A DNA stretch of 64,000 nt from Miscanthus floridulus (lineage: Eukaryota; Streptophyta; Magnoliopsida; Poales; Poaceae): positions 89,608,939-89,672,938 of the forward strand of contig NC_089587.1 of the NCBI RefSeq assembly GCF_019320115.1, written 5' to 3'. The notes below the pieces were generated by a model. That model was not told where the DNA came from, did no database searches, and saw nothing but the letters and a program-made list of their open reading frames with translations. Shown piece after piece: positions 55,617 through 64,000 of this stretch. Within the stretch, counting starts at the first letter, position 1. Each line of letters begins with the position of its first letter. The translations under genes and the position numbers were made by a program.

Positions 55617-57044
55617 ATGTTTTCATTGGCAGGAGGTGAACAGACTGGAGATAACAATCCTAAGGGTTTCAACGAGTGTGTCAGTCAAGAGCAACTACAA
55701 GCTGTTGTAGAGGATGCCCAAAAAAGGATGAATGAAGTCATTAGGAAGGCCATCACTGCCGCACTCATTGAACTCAACATTGGCAATAGCATGGAGAGAT
55801 TGGACAAGCAAATTTCCACGCTAACCGATAAGGTTACTGAGTTGGAAACCTTTGTGGCGGGCAACAACGATGTCTCCGGCAGCAACACCGATGGTCAAGA
55901 CATGGTGTATGATGCCAATGGGAACATAGGTCGATCAGCTTTCTGACAAGAGAGATTATGACAACGTCTTCGCCGCAACACGACAGGTATGGGTGGTGTC
56001 CACCACCACCATCAAGGTAATAATCACCGTGTGCCCGATGATCCTTATGCTAAAATTAAGTTCACAATACCATCTTTTTTGGGTCATTATGATGCTAAGG
56101 GATATCTTGATTGGGAGATGATGGTAGAACAAAAGTTTAGTGCCCACCTTGTACCTGAGCAGCAAAGAGTTAGACAAGCTACTAGTGAGTTTAAGGATTT
56201 TGCCATTATTTGGTGGAATGGGCTAGCTGCATAGAATGCTTTACCTGGTACGTGGGAAGAACTTAAGGTAGCTATGTGTGATCGTTTTGTTCCTCCTTAT
56301 CATAGAGACTTGCGTAAGAAATTCATGCGTTTAGAACAAGGAGATAAATCTGTACAGGATTACTATGGTGAGCTCCAAAAGGGATTGATGCTCTGTAGTG
56401 TTGTGGAGGGAAACAAAGATGCCATTTATCGTTTTTATTCGGGTTTGAGGCATGAGATTTAGGACATTGTTGATTATAAAGAATTTAACACTATCAACTA
56501 GTTGTTTTAGTTTGCTATGCTTGCAGAAATGGAATTGTAGGGGCGTGAACAACATGGCAAGAGCAAGGTCAGCACCAGCACATACACGCCACGCTCAGCA
56601 CCATCTTTGGGGCTGACCAAGACACCCACTTTTTGGGTGCCTCCACCAGCGAGCAAGCGACCAGCAGCCTCTAGAGTTTCCACTATACCTAAGGCACCTC
56701 CCTCACGACCTTTAGATTCAGGTAAAAATTCTTTGCAGGTGCCTACCAAGAGTTCCTCATCCGTTGCATCGAAGGGATGCACTTCAGGTATTTAGTGCCA
56801 CCGCTACCATGACATTGGCCATGTGCAAAAGGATTGCCTAAGTCAGTGGGCATATATTTCTACAGAAGATGGTTACATCAGCACCTCTAACATTGAGGAT
56901 GAAGAAGACCAAGATGCAGATGAGGACGACGGTGAATTCCTTGGTGACGAGGCCACGACGTCCTATAGGAGCATCATTGTACAGCAGGTGCTCAGCTCAC
57001 AAGTCCAACAACCTGAGAAGCTACAACACCATAACTTGTTCTAG
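55617..57044 (+). pseudogene. Gag of element I
   Basis: ATG 55617 opens a frame that stays in phase to pol. The N-terminal part has a short coiled coil (SMERLDKQISTLTDKVTEL). The gag core at about 56040-56460 reads KIKFTIPSFLGHYDAKGYLD, QATSEFKDFAIIWWNGL, WEELKVAMCDRFVPPYH and RLEQGDKSVQDYYGELQ. A Ser/Pro-rich linker leads to a zinc knuckle at 56796-56837 in which the second Cys is Tyr (codon 56805). An acidic tail follows. Stops: two TGA (55944, 55959) and TAG at 56232, 56460, 56499, 56538, 56793 and 57042. Gag would package the RNA. The knuckle change and stops argue against activity. Confidence 0.85.
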
Positions 57045-58454
57045 ATTTTCTTCATCATCAGCGACCGTCGAGCATGTGTCATTATTGATGGAGGTAGCTG
57101 CAACAATTTGGTGAGTTCAAATTTGGTCAAGAAGCTTGGCTTGACCACACGTCCACACCCACGTCCATACCATATTCAGTGGCTAAATGATTCTGGTAAA
57201 GCAAAGGTAACACAAACTTGCAGAGTTTCATTTTCCATTGGTTCTTATGCTGATTCTATTGATTGTGATGTGGTACCTATGCAAGCTTGTTCACTCTTAT
57301 TAGGTCATCCTTGGGAACATGATAATGATGCTACACACCATGGTAGAAGTAATAAACACACTTTTGTGCATAAAGGAAAGAAAATTACTTTGGTACCTTT
57401 GACCCCTGCTCAAATTGTACAAGCTGATAGAGAACGCGCTGCTAGTTTCAATGATGTTCAATCTAAAAATCAGCAAGTTACTAATTCTATTTTCCCACCT
57501 AAAAAGGATAAGTCTACATCTATTTCTAAGGTTGAGGGGATTAAATTGAAGGGTGGTGTTATGCTTGCAATAAAATGTAACTTTGCTGAAATTTCTGATA
57601 ATGATATTTGCTATGCTTTGGTATGCAAACGGGCTATGTTTTTGCTTGATGATATTGTTAGCTTGGTACCTCCTGCTGTCACTAACCTTTTGCAGGAGTA
57701 TGAGAGTATTTTTCCAGCTGAGATACCCCTAGGGCTGCCACCTATGAGAGGGATAGAGTATCAAATTGATTTGATTCCGGGAGCGACCTTGCCCAACCGA
57801 GCTGCCTATCGAACCAATCCTGAGGAGACTAAGGAAATTCAGCGGCAAGTCCAAGATCTTTTGGACCATAGGTATGTACGTGAAAGCCTTAGTCCTTGTG
57901 CCATTCCTGTACTTTTGGTTCCTAAGAAAGATGGAATTTGGCGTATGTGTGTTGATTGTAGAGCCATCAATAATATTACTATTCAGTATCGTCATCCTAT
58001 TCCTAGGCTAGACGACATGCTTGATGAGTTGTGTAGTTCTATAATTTTCACTAAGATTGACTTGCGAAGTGGCTACCACCAGATTAGAATGAAACTTGGA
58101 GATGAATGGAAAACTGCGTTTAAAACCAAATTCGGGATGTATGAGTGGTTAGTTATGCCTTTTGGTTTGACAAATGCACCTAGCACTTTCATGCGCTTAA
58201 TGAATGAGGTTTTAAGAGCTTTTATTGGTCATTTTATGTTAGTTTACTTTGATGATATATTGATTTACAACAAGTCTTTTGATGAACATATGGATCACTT
58301 ACGTGCTGTTTTTAATGCTTTACGTGATGCACATTTATTTGGTAACCTTAAGAAGTGCATCTTTTGCATGGACCGAGTTTCTTTTCTTGGCTATGTTGTA
58401 ACTCCACAGGGCATTGAGGTGGATGAGATGAAAATTGAAGCCATAAAGAGCTAG
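57045..58454 (+). CDS. Chromovirus protease and reverse transcriptase (element I)
   Basis: Starts in the same frame as gag. Protease: CVIIDGGSCNNLVSSNLVKK (Asp codon 57087) and PMQACSLLLGHPWEHDND. RT: IFPAEIPLGLPPMRGIEYQ, LIPGATLPNRAAYRTNPEE, WRMCVDCRAINNITIQYRHP, TKIDLRSGYHQIRM (first Asp), MPFGLTNAPSTFMRLMNEVL and the active site YFDD at 58245-58256. RT ends its palm at SFLGYVVTPQGIEVDEMK and is cut by TAG at 58452-58454 in the place where TGG (Trp) fits. The catalytic residues look intact. The listed open part is 57108-58454. It processes Gag-Pol and copies RNA into DNA. Confidence 0.92.
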   Translation: MFFIISDRRACVIIDGGSCNNLVSSNLVKKLGLTTRPHPRPYHIQWLNDSGKAKVTQTCRVSFSIGSYADSIDCDVVPMQACSLLLGHPWEHDNDATHHGRSNKHTFVHKGKKITLVPLTPAQIVQADRERAASFNDVQSKNQQVTNSIFPPKKDKSTSISKVEGIKLKGGVMLAIKCNFAEISDNDICYALVCKRAMFLLDDIVSLVPPAVTNLLQEYESIFPAEIPLGLPPMRGIEYQIDLIPGATLPNRAAYRTNPEETKEIQRQVQDLLDHRYVRESLSPCAIPVLLVPKKDGIWRMCVDCRAINNITIQYRHPIPRLDDMLDELCSSIIFTKIDLRSGYHQIRMKLGDEWKTAFKTKFGMYEWLVMPFGLTNAPSTFMRLMNEVLRAFIGHFMLVYFDDILIYNKSFDEHMDHLRAVFNALRDAHLFGNLKKCIFCMDRVSFLGYVVTPQGIEVDEMKIEAIKS

Positions 58455-59144
58455 CCGGTTCCCCAAACCATCACACAGGTGAGGAGTTTTCTTGGTCTTG
58501 TAGGATTCTATCGCCGCTTCATCAAAGATTTCAGCACCATTGCTGCCCCATTGCATGAGTTGGTGAAGAAAGGGGTTGTGTTTCATTGGGGAAAGGCACA
58601 TGAGGAGTCCCTTGACACTTTGAAGGACAAGCTTACACACGCACCATTGCTGCAACTTCCAAATTTTGGTAAGACTTTTGAGCTAGAATGTGATGCTAGT
58701 GGAGTGGGCATTGGTGGTGTTTTGATGCAAGATGGTAAACCTGTTGCTTATTTTAGTGAAAAATTCCATGGTCTAGTTCTTAATTATTCCACGTATGATA
58801 AAGAATTGTATGCACTTGTTCGTTCTTTAGAGACGTGGCGTCATTATTTGTGGCCTAAAGAATTTGTTATTCATTCTGATCATAAATCGCTTAAGTATCT
58901 TCGCTCTCAAAATAATCTGAATCGTAGGCATGCTAAATGGGTTGAATTTATTGAATCTTTTCCTTATATTATCAAACACAAGAAAGGGAAGGATAATGTG
59001 ATTGCTGATGCTTTGTTTAGAAGATATACATTGCTGTCCCAACTTGATTGTTGGATTTTTGGTCTTCACTCAATAAAAGAACAATATGCGCTTGATCCCA
59101 ATTTTAAGGATGTGTTGCTTAATTGTAGAGAGGGACGTACATAA
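58455..59144 (+). CDS. Chromovirus RT connection and RNase H (element I)
   Basis: In phase with [22 protein letters not shown] links to RNase [21 protein letters not shown] (first catalytic Asp), [18 protein letters not shown] (Glu), [16 protein letters not shown] (Asp) and [15 protein letters not shown] (final Asp). The usual catalytic acidic residues are visible. The stop TAA 59142-59144 interrupts the frame before integrase. RNase H removes template RNA during reverse transcription. Confidence 0.92.
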   Translation, partial: PVPQTITQVRSFLGLVGFYRRFIKDFSTIAAPLHELVKKGVVFHWGKAHEESLDTLKDKLTHAPLLQLPNFGKTFELECDASGVGIGGVLMQDGKPVAYFSEKFHGLVLNYSTYDKELYALVRSLETWRHYLWPKEFVIHSDHKSLKYLRSQNNLNRRHAKWVEFIESFPYIIKHKKGKDNVIADALFRRYTLLSQLDCWIFGLHSIKEQYALDPNFKDVLLNCREGRT

Positions 59145-59153
59145 AATAAGTTT

Positions 59154-60632
59154 ATGATCAATGATGGGTTTTTGTTTAGATCTAACCGCCTATGCATTTC
59201 AGTTGGTTCCGTTCGTGTTTTGTTGTTGCAGGAGGTACATGGAGGCGGATTGATGGGACATTTTGGTGCCAAGAAGACAGAGGAGGTGCTGTCCACACAC
59301 TTCTTTTGGCCAAGGATGAGGCAAGATGTAGAGCGGTACGTGGCTCGGTGTGCCACATGTCAAAAAGCTAAGTCGCGGTTGAATCCACATGGTTTGTATA
59401 TGCCTCTTCCTGTTCCTTCTACTCCTTGGGCTGATATATCTATGGATTTTGTGTTGGGTTTGCCAAGGACTAAGAGGGGGAGGGATAGTATTTTTGTGGT
59501 GGTTGATCATTTTTCTAAGATGGCACAATTTATTCCTTGTCATAAGAGCGACGATGCTGTTCATATTGCTGACCTTTTCTTTCAAGAAATCGTTCGCTTG
59601 CATGGTATGCCTTCTACTATTGTTTCAGATCGCGATGCAAAATTCTTGAGTCATTTTTGGCGCACATTGTGGAATAAATTGGGGACCAAGCTGTTGTTTT
59701 CTACAACATGTCATCCCCAAACTGATGGGAAAATTAAGGTTGTGAATCGAACATTGTCCACCATGTTGAGAGACATTTTGAAGCACAATTTGAAGATGTG
59801 GGAAGAGTGTTTGCCACATGTGGAGTTTGCATATAATAGGGCGGAACATTCCACCACCAAGGTAAGTCCTTTTCAGGTAGTGTATGGTTTTAACCCCCAT
59901 GCTCCTATTGATCTTTTGCCTTTACCTACCACTGAGAGAATACATAGTGATGCTAGAGAGCGTGCTGATTTTATTCGTAAGTTGCACGAAACAACTAAAG
60001 CAAATATTGAAAGAATGAATGAAAAGTATAGAATTGCAGGTAGTAAAGGTAGAAAAGAGATTAAACTTGAACCGAGTGATTTGGTTTGGTTACATTTGAG
60101 AAAAGATAGATTTCCTAAGTTGCATAAGTCTAAATTAATGCCAAGAGCAGCTGGTCCTTATAAGATCATTGAGAAAATAAATGATAATGCCTACAAACTT
60201 GAATTGCCACCCGAGTTTGGGGTCAGTCCCACCTTTAACATTGCAGATTTGAAACCTTATTTGGGAGAAGAAAATGAGCTTGAGTCAAGGACGACTCCAA
60301 TTCAAGAGGGGGAGAATGATGAGGATATCACTTCTTTAGAGGTATCCGCTGATCCTCCAACCGTCATGCAAGGTCCAATGACCCAGGCTCAAAAGCGACA
60401 ACTCAATTTAGAGGTGAGCTCGTTCTTAAGCGATACTTTCCATACTTTTGAGAATAGACTATTACCTAATGATGTTATCTTGCTTCGGAACATTGGAGAG
60501 GGTCATGAAGGACTTAGAGGAAGTGGTGGAGGTGATGATGACCAGCAAGGACGTCCAACACAAGCCGGAGGCCCAGTCCAACTCCAACAAGAATTCGAAT
60601 CTCCCTCGGCCTACAGGACCAGTCTGCCTTAA
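59154..60632 (+). CDS. Chromovirus integrase with LTR-encoded C-terminus (element I)
   Basis: 492-codon open frame. Zinc-binding HHCC: EVHGGGLMGHFGAKKTEEVL and CATCQKAKSRLNPHGL. Catalytic core: ADISMDFVLGLPRTKRG (first Asp), TIVSDRDAKFLSHFWRTL (second Asp), then CHPQTDGKIKVVNRTL where the third catalytic residue, normally Glu, is Lys (codon 59736-59738). C-terminal: PSDLVWLHLRKDRFPKL, GPYKIIEKINDNAYKLEL and VSPTFNIADLKPYLGEE. The last 105 codons (60317-60632) lie in the 3' LTR and include PTVMQGPMTQAQKRQLNLEV. I see no classical chromodomain. The Glu-to-Lys change should abolish strand transfer. Confidence 0.9.
   Translation: MINDGFLFRSNRLCISVGSVRVLLLQEVHGGGLMGHFGAKKTEEVLSTHFFWPRMRQDVERYVARCATCQKAKSRLNPHGLYMPLPVPSTPWADISMDFVLGLPRTKRGRDSIFVVVDHFSKMAQFIPCHKSDDAVHIADLFFQEIVRLHGMPSTIVSDRDAKFLSHFWRTLWNKLGTKLLFSTTCHPQTDGKIKVVNRTLSTMLRDILKHNLKMWEECLPHVEFAYNRAEHSTTKVSPFQVVYGFNPHAPIDLLPLPTTERIHSDARERADFIRKLHETTKANIERMNEKYRIAGSKGRKEIKLEPSDLVWLHLRKDRFPKLHKSKLMPRAAGPYKIIEKINDNAYKLELPPEFGVSPTFNIADLKPYLGEENELESRTTPIQEGENDEDITSLEVSADPPTVMQGPMTQAQKRQLNLEVSSFLSDTFHTFENRLLPNDVILLRNIGEGHEGLRGSGGGDDDQQGRPTQAGGPVQLQQEFESPSAYRTSLP
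60304..60316 (+). other. Polypurine tract of element I
   Basis: AAGAGGGGGAGAA lies immediately before the 3' LTR, within the coding frame of the integrase C-terminus. Confidence 0.75.
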
Positions 60633-61235
60633 ACTGGTCACCCAGGACGCATCTGGACTCTGTTTTCGATGATCCACATATGGATAGAAAGATAATTTGA
60701 TAAGGAATCTAATACAATTAGTTTCACATCAAAAGATCTTCGGAATCAATGGGAATCATCAAAACAAGTTAGTGTTCAGAATCTGCCAGGGTGCTGCAAC
60801 ACCTTCTTTTGGTTCGTTGGACCGTGTATCGTGTTTGGGCCTATTAGGGGGCGCGTCTAGGGTAGGCGAGGACCCTAAGACCTTTATAATCATACATTGC
60901 CGCCGTCATTAGGGTTTGGGTTTTGCTTAGATTATTCTGTCAAGAACAGTTTCGCCGTTCATCAGTTTGTGAGACCCCAACTTCGTGAGATAATCATTCA
61001 TCTGCAATTTGGTTGCGTTCTTTCTTGTTCTTGCTTGTGTTCTTCGTTGTGTAGGCAGGGATTAGCCTTCTTGGCAAGGTCAACCTGGTCCATGACTTGG
61101 TTGATAACTAGAGGAGCTGTGGTGCTAAGATTGCAGGGTTCGATCTTTCGATCTGAAGCCGAATCGGTGTGTCATTCTCCGCCACAATGATAGTTACCAT
61201 CACCTGACGGAAGATCGGGATCCCTATCTCCATTA
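60317..61235 (+). repeat. 3' LTR of element I (919 bp, complete)
   Basis: It begins TGATGAGGATATC after the polypurine tract and ends CTATCTCCATTA before CTGGG. A TATA-like TTTATAATC is near 60889. Its first 316 bases encode the end of pol. Confidence 0.88.
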
Positions 61236-61392
61236 CTGGGTCACCACTCCTCTCGCACAAGAGGTGGGGCGATGCCTAGTCTGGCTAGTCCCTGGCTAAT
61301 GTCAGATAAGTGTTGGTCGGTCGTGCTAAAAAAACTCAGCCGTGAGATTGAAAAAGAACATAAATACATACCTAGACGAAAGCGGTAGAGCC

Positions 61393-62720
61393 CTAAAGCC
61401 CCGACCCGCTGGTGACAAGCCCATCGGATGATGACTGCTCATGGGTCATGACCCATGCCCTCTTGTATCGATTGAGGGTGGAGCCTAGTGAGGTCATGCC
61501 GATGCCCTTGTCTCCTTCATCCTCAAAGGTACTCGCGTTGCCACCCATCTTCATGGGCTCCTCTGACTCGAGCTCTGCGTCCACGTCGCTCTAGCTTTCA
61601 CCTCCCTGGACCCACCAGCCGATCTCCATCTCCTTCTCAAACTACCTCTAGGCCTTCTTAGCTCTCTTCTTCTTGGCAAGCACTGCCTCCTTCAGGGCAG
61701 CTTGTCGAGCTACGCCCTCTAGCCCCCTCAAAAGATGCGGATGAGATTTGTAACCCACGAGTCCCTACGAAATGGATGGCTCAAAGTCAAAATATAGGAG
61801 AGCAAGAGGGAAAAGGACATAGAATAAGAAGAGGGGAGCATGCTAGATGGGATAGCTTCATGGTGTGAAGAGGTCCAGGTGTTCCTTCAAGGGAATCTTT
61901 ATCCCTCAGTTGTAGCACCCGGTCGAATCGACTCTAGACTTCATCCTTCGGTAGCTCCTCTGGCGACGTGCGGTCCAGATCTGTTGGGCCAGAGTATGCC
62001 GACATTAGTCACCTCCTCTCCGCTAGTGGGGTGGCTCAACGGTGGAAGAAGGTGTGGAAGACCCACAGCCCATCAAGGCCATGCTGCACCAGCTCTTAAA
62101 GCTCCACCTTGATGACCTCTAGCTTGTTCTGCCGACTGGAGGGACCCCACGACCAGCTCTCCCACCTCTTTGGCCTTCTTCTAGTGAACGATGGGAATGG
62201 TGCCTCCGCTGGGTTCCTAATGTAGAACCACTCTCCATGCCACCCCCAATTGGAGTCATAGGGGGAGTACACGGGGTAGGAGCCTGATGGCCTTGGCTTC
62301 TTCTGCAAGGTGAAGCCCCCAATCGGCGTGGTTATGGGTTGCTTCCCCTCAGACAAAGCTCGCCCGGTGAAGATCCACCGAAAGATATCCACATGCGGCT
62401 CCATCTCGAGGAAGGCCTCACAAACAGTGATGAAACCGGCAACATGCAACACCCGAGTCAGATTGAGGTGTTGCAGCTCTAGGCCCCACTCGTTGAGAAG
62501 CCTACGCAAGAACCAGTGCATGGGATATCCAAGCACATGCTCATGGAAGGTGAGGAAGGAGACAACCTTGTCGGCCCATGGTCACGGAACAGCTTCCGCT
62601 AGCGTAGGAGCCCTCTAATGCCCCACCTCCTTTGGCAGGAGCAGCCCCTTCTCAGCAAAGGCGGCCAGCACCTCCTCGTCTACATTGGATGGCCTCCAGT
62701 TCAACATCATGCCCCAGATT
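61393..62720 (-). pseudogene. Antisense ORF of element H, N-terminal part (putative gypsy-type transposon domain)
   Basis: Minus-strand frame with ATG near 62710. The best piece, 62096-62536, reads GYPMHWFLRRLLNEWGLELQ, VLHVAGFITVCEAFLEMEPH and SNWGWHGEWFYIRNPAEAP. This matches the pattern of the plant family called putative gypsy type transposon (Transposase_28, PF04195), as far as I can judge by eye. It continues through stops to an acidic segment (61393-61584, DAELESEEPMKMGGN). The remainder lies at 52330-54169 across chromovirus I. Such ORFs sit antisense in the 3' region of Tat elements; a role is not established. Transcription would need its own minus-strand promoter, possibly near 62880 where a TATTTAA-like element (minus: CATTAAATAGG) is visible. 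Confidence 0.68.
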
Positions 62721-62759
62721 GGTGAACAAATCTATGAGTTATCCTCTCCCTTACTTTAT

Positions 62760-64000
62760 CCTCTCTCTATCCCCTAGAAACCGCCATGGCGCATGTACGG
62801 GCTTGGTGAAAAGGAAGAAGGAGGAGAGGCAGCAGTTGGAGAAAGGTGAAGGAATGGGACAAAAACCCTCTCCCTTCCCCTATTTAATGTGGATAAGCAT
62901 GCGGTGGGACACGTCCTGACTGATGGGACGCGCCCTGCCCAACGAAACATTGCTCGATTAAAATGGGACGTGGCTTGGGTAGGGCCCCCACTACCACAAC
63001 CCAGGCACAGGAAACAAGGAGCAACCACATGCAAATGACCCTCTGCCTTCCTAGGTAGGGTTTGGAAGGGTCCACCAATTGGATCTCCATCGAGGAAAGA
63101 CCAACAGGCTACCTGAGTCGATCGGACGGCTCCGGCAACTACCGAGAGATAGGTAAGTCACAGTGGGATGCCCCATGTGGGCTATGCTGACTCCATCACG
63201 AATGACGGACATGGATCCCATTCGTACATATCCGATAAGAGCTCCTCAAACCCACCACTCGAGTCATCAAGGTATCTTTACCAAACCTTTCTGTTTCATT
63301 CATTCATCCTTCCTCATACACATATTCACACATTCATCCCATACATCCAAAGCCTTACATATGCAATTGATGCATCACAACGCTTCATGTTACATCACAA
63401 AGCGGTAGTCGCCTCATTCGACATGAGCGACAACCGACTGGGGTTCGAAGGCTAGCCTGTGAAGGGCTCAAGGCTGCCTCACATCAAACAGAGCTAGGGG
63501 AGAAAATGCAGATGAGCCCTAGCGGCCCTCACCTGATCTGCTCAGAAGCATACAGGGTCATCTCAACCTTCTTGTTCGATCCAAACCTTGAGCCATGCCC
63601 ACAGAATCTCCATCGAGGGGAGGCCAGTGGGCCACCTGAGTCAGTCTTTGGAATGACTTAGGCATCTATCGGGAGGCAGGTTAAGGAGCAGTAGAATACC
63701 ACATGAGGGCAATGCCAACCCCATTATGAACAATGGATCCGGATTCCACTTGGACATACCCGTTAGAGAGCTCACCGAGCGCGTCACTTGAGCCATCGAG
63801 GCAAGCGACGTTAGCTCAGCCCCTCCAATTGTAGAAATAGCAGATGGGGTAACACACGAAACTAGACCAACCCCTTGGCCACACCTAGCACTTGGGTCTG
63901 TGCTCCATCGTGCCCAACCCCCCTGCCGCACCCGATGTTTGGGTCGGTGCCTAACGCCTAGGTCCATGCTCCCAGAAACGATGGCTCAGAATGTTGGCAA
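62760..64000. other. 3' region of element H, no gene recognised
   Basis: Upstream region of the antisense ORF and the 3' untranslated part of H. GGAGGCCAGTGGGCCACCTG (63618) and GAAAGACCAACAGGCTACCTG-like text (63095-63115) form two diverged copies of a unit of about 520 bp (CTCCATCGAGG...TGAGTC). The 3' LTR is not reached. Small ORFs are unsupported. Confidence 0.45.

Larger units (their letters stand above)
54170..61235 (+). mobile_element. Element I: CRM-like Ty3/gypsy chromovirus
   Basis: LTRs begin TGATGAGGA (54170 and 60317) and end CTCCATTA (54483 and 61235). Flanking 5-mers are TTGGG and CTGGG (one mismatch). The left LTR is 314 bp, the right 919 bp. A single plus-strand frame from 55617 to 60632 encodes gag-protease-RT-RNase H-integrase with stops but no frameshift. 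Pol runs about 105 codons into the 3' LTR, as described for CRM-group chromoviruses whose C-terminal targeting region is LTR-encoded. It is inserted into the antisense ORF of element H. Assignment to CRM rather than a sister clade is inferred from LTR start, pol/LTR overlap and pol motifs. Confidence 0.87.
45377..64000 (+). mobile_element. Element H: Tat-like Ty3/gypsy retrotransposon, right end outside window
   Basis: Plus-strand order: LTR (45377-46439), PBS, leader, gag, protease, RT fused by deletion to RNase H, integrase (to 51826), then a 3' region carrying a minus-strand ORF. Motifs match element A closely in type (MDGGS protease, YVDD RT, MKESSC RNase H, GLDM integrase). The chromovirus I is inserted at 54170-61235, and the 3' LTR is not reached before the edge. 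A Tat element with a long 3' region holding an antisense ORF is a known arrangement in grasses. Stops, frame changes and a deletion of about 0.9 kb across RT/RNase H show it is defective. Confidence 0.85.

Overview
The window is plant nuclear DNA made almost entirely of nested transposable elements. The families point to a panicoid/andropogonoid grass (sorghum, sugarcane, Miscanthus or maize-like): Tat-type Ty3/gypsy elements with an antisense ORF, a 13-kb SIRE-type Ty1/copia element, Tekay/Del-type long LTRs, a CRM-like chromovirus, a CACTA transposon with TGTAGGGGCGGC-type subterminal repeats, and several MITEs. The species assignment is inference. I see no convincing intact host gene, rRNA, tRNA or CRISPR array.

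Layout. (1) Positions 1-14194 hold a Tat-like gypsy element (A) on the minus strand, cut off at the left edge. Its 5' LTR is 12776-14194. A gag-only LTR element (B, 1839-8763, TSD CTCTT) sits inside A, and a Tekay/Del-type solo LTR (2161-5753, TSD CCACA) sits inside the left LTR of B. (2) 14195-15894 is spacer. (3) 15895-28945 is a complete but decayed copia element (D) with both LTRs, PBS, gag, pol, a long third ORF and a polypurine tract. (4) 28946-30763 is spacer with a hAT MITE (TSD GTGATGTT) and other MITE pieces. (5) A probable Tourist-like MITE (30764-43204) is split by a CACTA element (F, 30899-42611, TSD TCT). F carries a second Tekay/Del-type LTR (31141-34599), a TNP2-like transposase and a gene combining a Transposase_24-like region with a C48 (Ulp1/SUMO-protease-like) domain. 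(6) 43205-45376 is a GC-rich stretch plus nested MITEs. (7) 45377 to the right edge is a second Tat-like gypsy element (H, plus strand), interrupted by a CRM-like chromovirus (I, 54170-61235). H also carries a minus-strand ORF that I splits in two.

How the genes relate. Each block is a self-contained copying or cut-and-paste machine: gag builds the particle, protease, RT, RNase H and integrase copy and insert the element, and the CACTA transposase acts on its TIRs. None looks fully functional. Reading frames are often continuous for kilobases yet carry stop codons, mostly TAG at sites where CAG or CTGG would fit. Several catalytic residues show G-to-A/C-to-T changes: RT YVDN and an integrase Asp to Asn in A, and an integrase Glu to Lys and zinc-knuckle Cys to Tyr in I. 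This fits methyl-cytosine deamination in silenced chromatin. H has lost about 0.9 kb from RT into RNase H with the frame kept, and the 5' LTR of I has lost 605 bp.

Most promising for follow-up: the third ORF of the copia element with its own upstream array of ACCGGACGC/GCGTCCGGT motifs (also in the LTRs), the amber-biased decay pattern, the apparently complete His-Asp-Gln-Cys site in the CACTA C48 domain, and the antisense ORF in H.
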